Below are positions 1 to 5,901 of a DNA stretch of 11,451 nucleotides, one piece after another. The notes beneath the pieces were generated by a model. It was not told where the DNA came from and searched no databases. It worked only from the letters and a program-made list of their open reading frames with translations. Source of the DNA: an uncultured bacterium (GTDB taxonomy: Bacteria > Actinomycetota > Coriobacteriia > Coriobacteriales > Coriobacteriaceae). The DNA lies in contig CAJMOP010000061.1 in NCBI GenBank assembly GCA_905215115.1, positions 1 through 11,451 of the forward strand, read 5' to 3'. The stretch's first letter is position 1. The number at the start of each line of letters is the position of its first letter. Position numbers and translations under genes: made by a program.

Positions 1-62
1 CGCGCCGTGCGGCGGCGCTTGGAGATGACTTCGAGTACCGTGGCGGTTTTGAGCATCAGCAT
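1..62 (-). CDS. Partial unidentified protein, N-terminal 20 codons only
   Basis: A minus-strand reading frame begins with ATG at 62-60 and runs off the left edge. The start is supported by an AAGGAGG ribosome site at 74-68, five bases upstream. The visible peptide is MLMLKTATVLEVISKRRRTA; a second ATG two codons in is less well placed. Twenty residues are too few to assign a family. The basic SKRRRTA stretch gives no firm clue. The gene points away from pyrE, so the two are divergent. The leader between them carries a candidate small ORF and a palindrome on the same strand. Confidence 0.75.
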   Translation of the reverse strand, partial: MLMLKTATVLEVISKRRRTA

Positions 63-143
63 AGGGTCCTCCTTGTTAAAGGGAGTTAGCGTACGTGTCG
101 TATGTGCTTTAAAAACCTAGATGTCGCTCACGTCATGCTCTCG

Positions 144-182
144 AACCACCACAAAGGGGACAGGCACCTTTGTGGTGGTTTT
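144..182. repeat. Palindromic repeat with GGGGACAGGC core
   Basis: Perfect 14-bp inverted repeat: AACCACCACAAAGG (144-157) and its complement (167-180) around the nine-base loop GGACAGGCA. On the plus strand four T residues follow (179-182), so it could terminate transcription. No plus-strand gene lies upstream, however. The GGGGACAGGC core matches the loops of other hairpins in this window (1366, 1387, 3208, 6923, 10213), while the stem sequence differs. It is therefore best read as one member of a dispersed REP-like family. Confidence 0.8.
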
Positions 183-201
183 GACGATCGATTCGTGGCG
201 C

Positions 202-273
202 TTATGCGTGTGCGGAATCCTCGCGGCGTGCCGAGGGCGACATGCAGGTTTTTCGACTATGACTGCCTTCCAT
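202..273 (-). CDS. Candidate 23-residue leader peptide or small protein
   Basis: A 23-codon ORF starts with ATG at 273-271 and ends with TAA at 204-202. It has an ideal ribosome site, AAGGAGG at 286-280, six bases before the start. A TTGACA box with a weak -10 lies about 60 bases further upstream (368-340). The peptide starts MEGSHSRKTCMSPSARREDS, is hydrophilic and has no membrane segment or known motif. It reads toward the partial gene at 1-62 and ends 140 bases before that start, so it could be a leader peptide in the same transcript. The spacer holds the 144-180 palindrome. A chance ORF is possible: the support is the ribosome site and promoter, not conservation. Confidence 0.4.
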   Translation of the reverse strand: MEGSHSRKTCMSPSARREDSAHA

Positions 274-339
274 GGCACACCTCCTTAAGGCCGGGCGCGG
301 CGCCCTTTGGGTATCTCGTACCCGTTTTAATCCGCCCGT

Positions 340-368
340 ATTTTTGATGAGGGGGTTTGCCGTGTCAA
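340..368 (-). promoter_or_regulatory. Possible minus-strand promoter
   Basis: Read on the minus strand, a perfect TTGACA (368-363) is followed by a 17-base spacer and AAAAAT (345-340), a four-of-six match to TATAAT. It would start a transcript near 333 that reads through the small ORF at 273-202 and into the partial gene at 62. The -35 overlaps the AACCCC arm of a short inverted repeat (352-372). Confidence 0.4.
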
Positions 369-498
369 CCCCTTTGTTTGGAAAACCATTGCCCCTGACA
401 AAGCCTTTACAGAATGCTGAGGCCCCAAAGCGCGCCCGCACCGACGCCCTGCCTGCGCTAAACTGGAAGGCACGTACGCGATTACGAGAGGAGCCCGC

Positions 499-1179
499 AT
501 GGAGGCTTACAAGCAAGAGTTCATCAAGTTTATGGTTGAGTCCGACGTCCTTAAGTTCGGCAGCTTTACGCTCAAGAGCGGCCGTCAGTCCCCGTTCTTT
601 ATGAACGCCGGCGCTTACGTGACGGGCTATCAGCTCAAGAAGCTGGGCGAGTATTACGCCCAGGCCATCCACGATAACTTTGGCGACGACTTTGATGTCC
701 TGTTTGGGCCGGCCTACAAGGGCATTCCCCTGGCCGTCGTGACCGCCATCGCCTACCACGAGCTGTACGGCAAGGAGGTCAAGTACTGCTGCGACCGCAA
801 GGAGGCCAAGGACCACGGCGCCGACAAGGGCAACCTGCTGGGCTATGAGCCCCAGGACGGCGACCGTGTGATCATGGTCGAGGACGTCACCACCAGCGGC
901 AAGTCCATCGACGAGACCTATCCCAAGGTCAAGGCTGCTGCCGATGTCGAGATCAAGGGCCTGATCGTGTCCCTCAACCGCATGGAGGTCGGCAAGGGCG
1001 GCGTGACCACCGCGCAGAAGGAGATCGAGGCCAAGTACGGTTTCCCCGTCGCGAGCATCGTCTCCATGGCCGAGGTCGTCGAGACCCTTTACAACCACGA
1101 GATCGACGGCAAGGTTGTCATCGACGACGAGCTCAAGACCGCCATCGACGCCTACTACGAGCAGTACGGCGTCAAGTAG
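499..1179 (+). CDS. pyrE: Orotate phosphoribosyltransferase
   Basis: Cytosolic enzyme that joins orotate to PRPP to form orotidine 5'-phosphate, the fifth step of de novo pyrimidine synthesis. The 226-residue product has the PRPP-binding motif VIMVEDVTTSGKS (residues 124-136), the FGPAYKGIPL loop (69-78) and the catalytic loop DRKEAKDHG (99-107), with R100, K101, K104 and H106. These correspond to the conserved residues of the Escherichia coli-type enzyme. Length is normal and the frame intact. The ATG at 499 is chosen because a GAGAGGAG ribosome site (486-493) sits five bases upstream. It stands alone here, with no other pyr genes in the window. Immediately after the stop comes a strong double-hairpin element that probably ends the transcript. 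Confidence 0.97.
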   Translation: MEAYKQEFIKFMVESDVLKFGSFTLKSGRQSPFFMNAGAYVTGYQLKKLGEYYAQAIHDNFGDDFDVLFGPAYKGIPLAVVTAIAYHELYGKEVKYCCDRKEAKDHGADKGNLLGYEPQDGDRVIMVEDVTTSGKSIDETYPKVKAAADVEIKGLIVSLNRMEVGKGGVTTAQKEIEAKYGFPVASIVSMAEVVETLYNHEIDGKVVIDDELKTAIDAYYEQYGVK

Positions 1180-1182
1180 GTT

Positions 1183-1312
1183 CCGCCGTTCTACCGAACG
1201 GCGGACCGGCCGACGCTGCGCGCCGCCCAGGACGACAATTTGTCATTCAAAAGGCAAGGCATGACCAAAAGGTCTATGCCTTGCCTTTTTCATGCCAACT
1301 TGTTCGTCCTGG
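1183..1312 (+). terminator. Double-hairpin terminator element, copy A (after pyrE)
   Basis: Hairpin 1: CCGCCGTTC (1183-1191), loop TACC, GAACGGCGG (1196-1204). Hairpin 2 has an outer arm CCAGGACGACAA (1227-1238) pairing with 1300-1312 (one bulge). Its inner stem is AAAAGGCAAGGCAT (1249-1262) pairing with 1276-1289, capped by GACC-AAAA-GGTC and followed by T residues to 1290. The inner part alone is a good intrinsic terminator. The same arrangement recurs at 10029-10168 with different stem sequences but preserved pairing, the same TACC loop and the same 86-base hairpin-2 span. This makes it a repeated, structure-conserved element rather than a simple terminator. Confidence 0.9.
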
Positions 1313-1365
1313 ACGTCGCTCGCTGTCGTTGCCAAAACATCGGGGCTCTCGCTGCCGTTGCCCAG

Positions 1366-1421
1366 TCATTGGGGACAGACATAAATGAGTGGTCATTGGG
1401 GACGTTCTTAAATGACTACTC
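1366..1421. repeat. Tandem pair of GGGGAC palindromes
   Basis: Two adjacent units, each starting TCATTGGGGAC. The first pairs TCATT (1366-1370) with AATGA (1384-1388). The second pairs GAGTGGTCATT (1387-1397) with AATGACTACTC (1411-1421), 11 bp with one G-T pair. Their loops begin GGGGACAGAC and GGGGACGTTC. Related units occur at 10208-10272, also just after a double-hairpin element. I see no coding function. Confidence 0.75.
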
Positions 1422-1423
1422 AG

Positions 1424-1450
1424 GATGAGCGTCCAAAAATCCGCGCTCGT
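1424..1450. repeat. GAGCG-type repeat, copy 1
   Basis: On the minus strand this reads ACGAGCGCGGAT, then TTTTTGGACGCTCATCC. It aligns closely with the minus strand of 2292-2321, where the corresponding start is ACGAGCGTGGAT and GGACACT follows. The outer GAGCG (1427-1431) and CGCTC (1444-1448) can pair. It is a second dispersed repeat family, distinct from the GGGGAC hairpins. Confidence 0.6.
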
Positions 1451-1479
1451 TCGATTGGCGCATGTCTACGCAGCGTAGG

Positions 1480-1525
1480 TTGTCGAGCCTGGCCTTCAAA
1501 TGGATACTGACTGTCGAACCGGTTC
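1480..1525 (+). promoter_or_regulatory. Possible promoter and palindromic operator of the XRE gene
   Basis: TTGTCG (1480-1485) and GATACT (1503-1508) are separated by 17 bases, each a four-of-six match to the housekeeping consensus. A perfect 10-bp palindrome, GAACCGGTTC (1516-1525), lies where transcription would start. It could be the operator through which the downstream XRE protein represses itself. Both assignments are inference from position. Confidence 0.4.
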
Positions 1526-1556
1526 ACTCCATTTCTTCAATTTGATTGGACAGCCC

Positions 1557-2177
1557 ATGAACCAGACACGGCAAACCAATGCTTCCCATACTTTTTTGGC
1601 AGCGCATGCCATCAAGCAGCTGCGCGAAGAGCGCGGCCTCACCCAGCGCGCCCTGGCGGAAAGCCTTGGCGTGACCGATAAAGCCGTCAGCAAATGGGAA
1701 TCCGGCCGCGGCCTTCCCGACATTTCCCTCGTTGAGCCTTTGGCCCAGAGACTCGGCATAAGCGTGGCTGAGCTTTTGGCTGGTGACATTCGGGCCAACG
1801 CCAACCGTGCAGGCAATATGCTCAAAGGCGTCTTTTACGTTTGCCCTATCTGCGGAAACGTTGTGCACGCGCTCGGAGAAGGCAGCTTTAGCTGCTGTGG
1901 CTCCACGATGTTTCCCCAGGAGGCCGAAGAGCCGGACGCGGACCACGCCTTTTCCATCGAGCGCATCGAGGACGATTGGTACGTCACGCTCGATCATCCC
2001 ATGACCAAGGATCACTACATTAGCTTTGTGGCATATGCGACTATGGATGGCATCTGCTTTAAGAAGCTCTATCCAGAGCAATCGGTGCAGCCGCGCTTCC
2101 ATATTACCGGGCGCGGCAGGATATATCTTTACTGCAACCAACACGGACTCTTTACGTCGCTGACGCCTCGCAAATAA
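1557..2177 (+). CDS. XRE-family regulator fused to a desulfoferrodoxin (superoxide reductase) domain
   Basis: Probable cytosolic DNA-binding redox sensor of 206 residues. Residues 17-75 are a Cro/CI-type helix-turn-helix, with LTQRALAESLGVTDKAVSKW at 28-47. Residues 94-120 match the desulforedoxin rubredoxin-like centre: CPICGNVV (C96, C99) and CC (C113, C114). Residues 128-200 match the neelaredoxin centre of superoxide reductase, with all five iron ligands apparent: H130, H147 (DHPM), H153 (KDHY), C193 and H196 (YCNQHGLF). The Glu-Lys that usually precedes the first ligand His is Ala-Asp here, so catalysis may be weak and sensing more likely. The ATG at 1557 is preferred, although its ribosome site is weak (GGA); an upstream ATG at 1500 would add 19 unsupported residues. 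It stands alone, convergent with the RpiR gene. Confidence 0.88.
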   Translation: MNQTRQTNASHTFLAAHAIKQLREERGLTQRALAESLGVTDKAVSKWESGRGLPDISLVEPLAQRLGISVAELLAGDIRANANRAGNMLKGVFYVCPICGNVVHALGEGSFSCCGSTMFPQEAEEPDADHAFSIERIEDDWYVTLDHPMTKDHYISFVAYATMDGICFKKLYPEQSVQPRFHITGRGRIYLYCNQHGLFTSLTPRK

Positions 2178-2220
2178 CGGCTTTCTATCCGCCCTCCTCA
2201 TGCGTTCCCAGGGGACCCAA

Positions 2221-2290
2221 AATGAGCGTGGATAATCTCCCGGTTTTGGCCTGTGCGCGGGCTCAAAGTGGGAGATTATCCACGCTCGTT
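2221..2290. terminator. Perfect inverted repeat between convergent genes
   Basis: GAGCGTGGATAATCTCCC (2224-2241) is exactly complementary to 2270-2287. Counting a G-T pair and two A-T pairs outside, the stem reaches 21 bp (2221-2241 with 2270-2290) around a 28-base loop. It lies between the stops of the XRE gene (2177) and the RpiR gene (2321), so it may stop transcription from both sides. It has no T run, and its outer part belongs to the same repeat family as 1424-1450 and 2292-2321. A mobile palindromic repeat is therefore as likely as a dedicated terminator. Confidence 0.7.
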
Positions 2291-2291
2291 A

Positions 2292-2321
2292 GGTTAGTGT
2301 CCGATGATCCACGCTCGTCGC
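2292..2321. repeat. GAGCG-type repeat, copy 2
   Basis: The minus strand reads GCGACGAGCGTGGATCATCG, then GACACTAACC. It shares its core with the minus strand of 1424-1450 and repeats the GAGCGTGGAT half of the neighbouring inverted repeat (2224-2287). Three half-copies therefore lie within 100 bases, and the last one touches the stop codon of the RpiR gene. Confidence 0.6.
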
Positions 2322-3175
2322 TACTTGAGCCCGGGCAGGCGGGTGTAGGGAAACGACCGCTCTAAGAACTCAGAGCAGCGGGCGTAATCTTTGGCAAAGT
2401 AGCTGCTGTAGAGTGAATCGAGCACGTATTGCACGGCGATGTGGCTGGCGAACTGTGTGATGCGATGCGTCATGCTCTCGTGATCGCTCACCGTGAGATA
2501 GGCGGCAAAGCCGGGGTGAATGCGGGCGCAGTGCGGTGTGCCGATGACGATGACCGGGACATGTCGACTGCTGAGGATTGGCAAGATCTCCCTGAGGTTG
2601 GGGGCAAGGCCGCTGTAGGAGATAACGATTGCCACATGGTCGGGGCCCGAGGCGAGCGCCGTACGCACCTGCGCCTCGACACTGTCGTGGCACGTTGCGC
2701 TTTTGCCGGCGGAAAGCAGGCGATCGCGGAACATTCCCGCTGGATACAGATTATGCGAGCCCGTGTAGATGTCCACGGTGCCGGCGCGCACGATAAGCTT
2801 GGCGGCCTGGTCGAGCTGTGTGGGGTCGAGCAGCTCCTGCGTTTCGGCCAAAGTGGTCTGATAGAGCCCCTCCATACGCTCCATCACCTGCGCAGGAGTG
2901 GAGGTGGCATCGAAGGGAAAGTTGATGTCCACGTCGCGCCGGTTACCCGTCTCGGCTGCCTGACGGATGAGCTCGACCTTGAGGTCTTTGAATCCCTCGA
3001 GGCCGAGCTTTTTGCAAAAACGGTGCACGCTCGCAACGGAAACGTTGGTGCGCGCGGCAAATTCCTTAATAGAGAGCCCGCGGACGTCTTCGCCCATGGC
3101 AAGGGCCGAGATGCCGAGCTGTTGCTCGGTAGGGGTAAGGCCCTGTGCCTCGGAAATCGTGCGTTTGATATCCAT
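2321..3175 (-). CDS. RpiR-family transcriptional regulator with SIS domain
   Basis: Regulator of 284 residues, usual length for the family. The N-terminal RpiR helix-turn-helix (about 1-77) includes SIKEFAARTNVSVASVHRFC (35-54). The SIS sugar-isomerase fold (about 125-260) includes IYTGSHNLYPAG (136-147) and VISYSGLAPNL (184-194), the loops that bind phosphosugars in this family. Such proteins repress or activate sugar genes in response to a phosphorylated sugar. The ATG at 3175 is chosen because a GGGAG site lies five bases upstream. A TTG extension to 3205 would lie inside a palindromic repeat and is rejected. The gene lies 42 bases downstream of the large glycoside hydrolase on the same strand and is probably co-transcribed with it. 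The effector is unknown. Confidence 0.92.
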   Translation of the reverse strand: MDIKRTISEAQGLTPTEQQLGISALAMGEDVRGLSIKEFAARTNVSVASVHRFCKKLGLEGFKDLKVELIRQAAETGNRRDVDINFPFDATSTPAQVMERMEGLYQTTLAETQELLDPTQLDQAAKLIVRAGTVDIYTGSHNLYPAGMFRDRLLSAGKSATCHDSVEAQVRTALASGPDHVAIVISYSGLAPNLREILPILSSRHVPVIVIGTPHCARIHPGFAAYLTVSDHESMTHRITQFASHIAVQYVLDSLYSSYFAKDYARCSEFLERSFPYTRLPGLK

Positions 3176-3194
3176 GCGAACTCCCACACTCAAC

Positions 3195-3233
3195 AAGCCT
3201 GCCAAAAAGGGACAGGTTTATTTTGGCAGGTTT
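3195..3233. repeat. GGGACAGG palindrome overlapping the hydrolase stop codon
   Basis: CCTGCCAAAA (3198-3207) pairs with TTTTGGCAGG (3221-3230), extendable to 13 bp with one G-T pair, around the loop AGGGACAGGTTTA. A 28-base stretch (3199-3226) is identical, in inverted orientation, to 6916-6943. The TAA stop of the minus-strand hydrolase (3218-3220) lies in the loop, so the last codons of that gene come from the repeat. No T run follows on either strand that would make it a classic terminator. Confidence 0.85.
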
Positions 3234-5785
3234 TGCCCGCAAAGGGTAACGGGACCGAGGATGCCGCTCGGGGCGATGGGTTCGGTGAGGGCGAAGATGT
3301 CGGGAATCGCATGATCGAGCGTGTTGATGACGTCGACGGTGAGTTCGTGCGTGCCGGCGGCAAGCGGGTCGATGGCAAAGCGATAGGGCGGACAGATGCG
3401 TGTGCCGAGTGGGTGTCCATCGAGCGTAAGTGTCGCGACTTCGTAGACATCTCCCAGGTCGATTGCGGCATCGGCAAGGTCGTTCGCCAGCTCGAACAAT
3501 GTGCGATAGCGGAACGTCCCGCATGCATCGGGGAATCGCTCGGCAGTGAGATCGCATAAGTGCTCGAGTTCCTGCGGGGCGCCAAAGGTTCCGCTGTCGG
3601 CAGGGGAGAGGGCGACGGTCCAAGGTCCGTTGATGTCGAGGGCGAGCGCATCGCTCGAGCCCATGTCCGCGCCGTCCCCGGACTCCAGCTCGCCGTCCGT
3701 CTCCAAGGCAACGAAGCAGCTCTCGAAGGGTGCGAGCTCAAGCGTTCCGTCAAACGCAACGGGATCGGTGCCATTCAACAGGTCGAGGCGCGTGCCGCAA
3801 AGTCGCTCGCCTTGCGCGAGTTTAACTGTGCAGTCGACGCACTCGCGCGGGTGCTCGTTGACCAGCATGACGTAGGTCTCGTCGGCGTGCTCGTAGCGAA
3901 GCGCGCGCAGCCAGGGCTGGGGCGTGTCGGTGACAACCGTCTGCAGCCCAACGCTCGCCAGCACGCCCGCCATATCGGCAAGCGGAGTCGCTGCAAGTTC
4001 ACCCAGTTCAACCACGCCATCGGCGTCGTAAAGCGCGCTCGACACCTCGTCGACAGCGAGGACCATAACGCCCGCCGCCATCATGCGCCTTATGGCCCGC
4101 GTCGTCGCCGAGCCAATAAATGAAGCTCCTGGCATAACAAACGCCTGGTAACGACAATCGTTTACGGCAAGCATTCCATCAGCAACTGAAACCTCGTAAC
4201 GGTCCTCATCCTCAAAAGCCTCGGCGGGCACAAAATCAAAGTCGATCTGCGCGCGCGTGAGCTCGGCAGCCACGCGCTCGATAGGCATGGCGCTGCCGGC
4301 CCACTCGGCATCGGCGTGGTACAGGATGGCGACGGGACGCGCGGCGCTGCCTCCCGAAAGCAGCGTTGCCGTACGGTTCATATAGCTCATGAGCTGGCCA
4401 AAGTGCGGCCATTGCGGATTGTTGCCGTGTGCGTAAAAGTGCGGCGGGCAGTCCCGATCGGGGAAGGGCGCCATGCTAAATGCGTGCGGCGTAAACCAGT
4501 TAATACCGCGGACGAGCATGTGGTCGGCGATCCATTTCATCTCGCGAAGGCCCTCGTGCCAGCCGAAGGCGCCAAAGACCTCGGCCATACAGCGCCCCTG
4601 CTTTTTTGGGTCGAGACGCGCGGCCGAAGAGCCCAGCTTGGCAAGCGCGTAGGTAAAGAACTCAATGTTCCACGCGCCGTGGAAGTAGCTGTAGCGCCCG
4701 TGGTCGATGCCGGGGGCAAGCTGGTTGATGACAACGTCGATGCCCGCCATATCTTGTCCGGCGACCGCGCGGAAGTAGTGCCCGGCGCCCTGGCCCAGGC
4801 GCGTGTGGCAGCTTTTGTCCTCAATCACATGTCCGATGTGCATGACGCCGCGCTCGCGGCACCAGTCGCCAATCTGCTCGTCAAAGCATGCGCGGTAGAG
4901 TTGCGTGGCAATGTCCATGTAGGCGTGACGGGCTCGGGCACCATCTGCCTCGCGTGTCCAAAGGCCGTGTAGCTTGGTGAGCCAGTCCTCGCCAAGTGCA
5001 TTGCACAGGCGGCTGGCAAGCTCGTCCGACCAGGGCAGTGACATATCGCCGCGTCCAATAAAGCTGCTGGTAGAAGCATCGTCGAGAGCCGTGCCCTTCT
5101 CGTTCATAAAGCCCGGCTCATCGGTAAAGAACCCCAGTATGGTGCAGCCGAACTCGTCGCCCAGGTGCTCAAACGTGGGCTCGTAGACGGCATCGATGAG
5201 CACACGGCACGAATCGGCGTCGACCATGTTGATGTACTCATCGCGAAAGCCGGTCTTTTGGCTGGTGACGAAGAGCTCGACGGTGGTGATGCCGGCGGGC
5301 GCGTCAAAACGCAGGCGAGCGGGGGTGCCGTCGGCCTGCTCAACGGAGAGCTCAAGGTCGAGCGGTGCGCCGGCGGCGTCGAAAGTCGCCGCGCCCACAA
5401 AGCGCTCCGTGTGATCCATAAGATTGCCGAGCTTGATGACCGTGGACGGCTGGGGACCGACGACCGTAACCGTGCGATGTTTGAGCACGGTCTTCTTAAG
5501 CGCGGGGTCGACGTTCTCGCCCGCAAGCGCGCCGTTGGCGTAGCCCGTGGGGAAATGGGCGTCGTCGAGCAGCCAGATCTTCAACCCTAAGCGCTTGCAC
5601 TCGCCGATGATAAAACGCAGGTCAGCCCACCAGCCGTTGCGACAAAACTCGGGATGCGTGCGCGATTCGAGGCAGACCTCGCGGATGTTCGCACCGGCGA
5701 TCTGCTCCAGGTATTCGGTAATCGTCTCGTGCGCCTCGCCCTTGAGCCACAAGAACGGAAGCACATGGTTGTCGTATGCCGCCAT
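3218..5785 (-). CDS. Large glycoside hydrolase with catalytic barrel and jelly-roll C-terminus (GH106-like)
   Basis: Intact 855-residue protein without signal peptide or membrane segment, so probably cytosolic. The N-terminal two thirds look like a (beta/alpha)8 glycosidase. They contain LLDDAHFPTGYANG (72-85), FFTDEPGF (219-226, with candidate catalytic E223), GHVIEDKSCHTR (318-329), MAEVFGAFGW (400-409, candidate E402) and GINWFTPHAF (427-436). About 710-850 resemble a sugar-binding jelly roll (AAIDLGDVYEVATLTLDGHP). Such motifs occur in putative hydrolases related to alpha-L-rhamnosidase GH106; substrate and family are my inference. The ATG at 5785 follows AGAGGAG (5797-5791); a GTG at 5791 would overlap that site. 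Divergent from the AraC gene and upstream of RpiR. The native end is probably near GPVTL; the tail CGQNLPK comes mostly from a repeat. Confidence 0.8.
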   Translation of the reverse strand: MAAYDNHVLPFLWLKGEAHETITEYLEQIAGANIREVCLESRTHPEFCRNGWWADLRFIIGECKRLGLKIWLLDDAHFPTGYANGALAGENVDPALKKTVLKHRTVTVVGPQPSTVIKLGNLMDHTERFVGAATFDAAGAPLDLELSVEQADGTPARLRFDAPAGITTVELFVTSQKTGFRDEYINMVDADSCRVLIDAVYEPTFEHLGDEFGCTILGFFTDEPGFMNEKGTALDDASTSSFIGRGDMSLPWSDELASRLCNALGEDWLTKLHGLWTREADGARARHAYMDIATQLYRACFDEQIGDWCRERGVMHIGHVIEDKSCHTRLGQGAGHYFRAVAGQDMAGIDVVINQLAPGIDHGRYSYFHGAWNIEFFTYALAKLGSSAARLDPKKQGRCMAEVFGAFGWHEGLREMKWIADHMLVRGINWFTPHAFSMAPFPDRDCPPHFYAHGNNPQWPHFGQLMSYMNRTATLLSGGSAARPVAILYHADAEWAGSAMPIERVAAELTRAQIDFDFVPAEAFEDEDRYEVSVADGMLAVNDCRYQAFVMPGASFIGSATTRAIRRMMAAGVMVLAVDEVSSALYDADGVVELGELAATPLADMAGVLASVGLQTVVTDTPQPWLRALRYEHADETYVMLVNEHPRECVDCTVKLAQGERLCGTRLDLLNGTDPVAFDGTLELAPFESCFVALETDGELESGDGADMGSSDALALDINGPWTVALSPADSGTFGAPQELEHLCDLTAERFPDACGTFRYRTLFELANDLADAAIDLGDVYEVATLTLDGHPLGTRICPPYRFAIDPLAAGTHELTVDVINTLDHAIPDIFALTEPIAPSGILGPVTLCGQNLPK

Positions 5786-5901
5786 ATCCACTCCTCTAAA
5801 ACCAACCTTTTAAATCGATTGAAGTCAGAGTACGCCGAGCGCGCCGTCCTGCTAATATCAAAACCACAGCAGAATATGACCGAATCAACGATTGTGATGC
5901 C
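5786..5901. promoter_or_regulatory. Divergent control region between hydrolase and AraC genes
   Basis: This 116-bp gap must carry the promoters of both the leftward hydrolase and the rightward AraC regulator. It is more AT-rich than the genes around it. It includes the hydrolase ribosome site (5791-5797), TTTTAAATCGATTGAAG (5808-5824) and a possible plus-strand -10 box, TAATAT (5853-5858). No convincing -35 is visible on either side. That fits AraC-activated promoters but does not prove one. I could not define operator repeats. Confidence 0.45.

Larger units (their letters stand above)
63..498. other. Divergent intergenic region between partial gene and pyrE
   Basis: This 436-base stretch has no conventional gene. 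It holds the ribosome site of the leftward gene (68-74), a long palindrome (144-180), a candidate 23-codon minus-strand ORF (202-273), short hairpins GGGTA/TACCC (309-313 with 319-323) and GGGGTT/AACCCC (352-357 with 367-372), and a minus-strand TTGACA box (363-368). For pyrE, a TAAACT sequence at 459-464 could be a -10 box with no recognisable -35. I see no pyrimidine-type attenuator or PyrR binding loop that I could defend. Confidence 0.6.
1180..1556. other. Repeat-rich intergenic region between pyrE and the XRE gene
   Basis: This 377-base stretch has no credible gene. In order it holds a double-hairpin terminator element (1183-1312), two imperfect copies of CTCGCTG-YCGTTGCC (near 1319-1333 and 1347-1361), two tandem GGGGAC hairpins (1366-1421), one copy of the GAGCG repeat (1424-1450), and the putative promoter of the XRE gene (1480-1508) with a palindrome (1516-1525). 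Confidence 0.75.

Noticed and set aside
202..1098. 298-codon minus-strand frame across pyrE
   Set aside because: It is mostly antisense to pyrE. Only its last 23 codons, which have their own ribosome site, are retained as a candidate.
1240..1428. Conserved small protein shared with 10030-10488 (both translate to LSFK...GMT.RSMP...FHANLF)
   Set aside because: The similarity lies inside the hairpin-2 repeat, where changes preserve base pairing. One frame starts in the hairpin loop region and neither has a ribosome site. RNA or DNA structure explains it better than coding.
1500..1556. Upstream ATG extension of the XRE gene
   Set aside because: It adds 19 residues of non-conserved sequence overlapping the putative -10 box and palindrome, with no ribosome site.
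3176..3205. TTG-started extension of the RpiR gene
   Set aside because: The start falls inside the palindromic repeat; the ATG at 3175 has a GGGAG site and gives the usual family length.
2429..3559. 376-codon plus-strand open frame
   Set aside because: It is antisense to the RpiR and hydrolase genes, spans a palindromic repeat, and has no recognisable domain.
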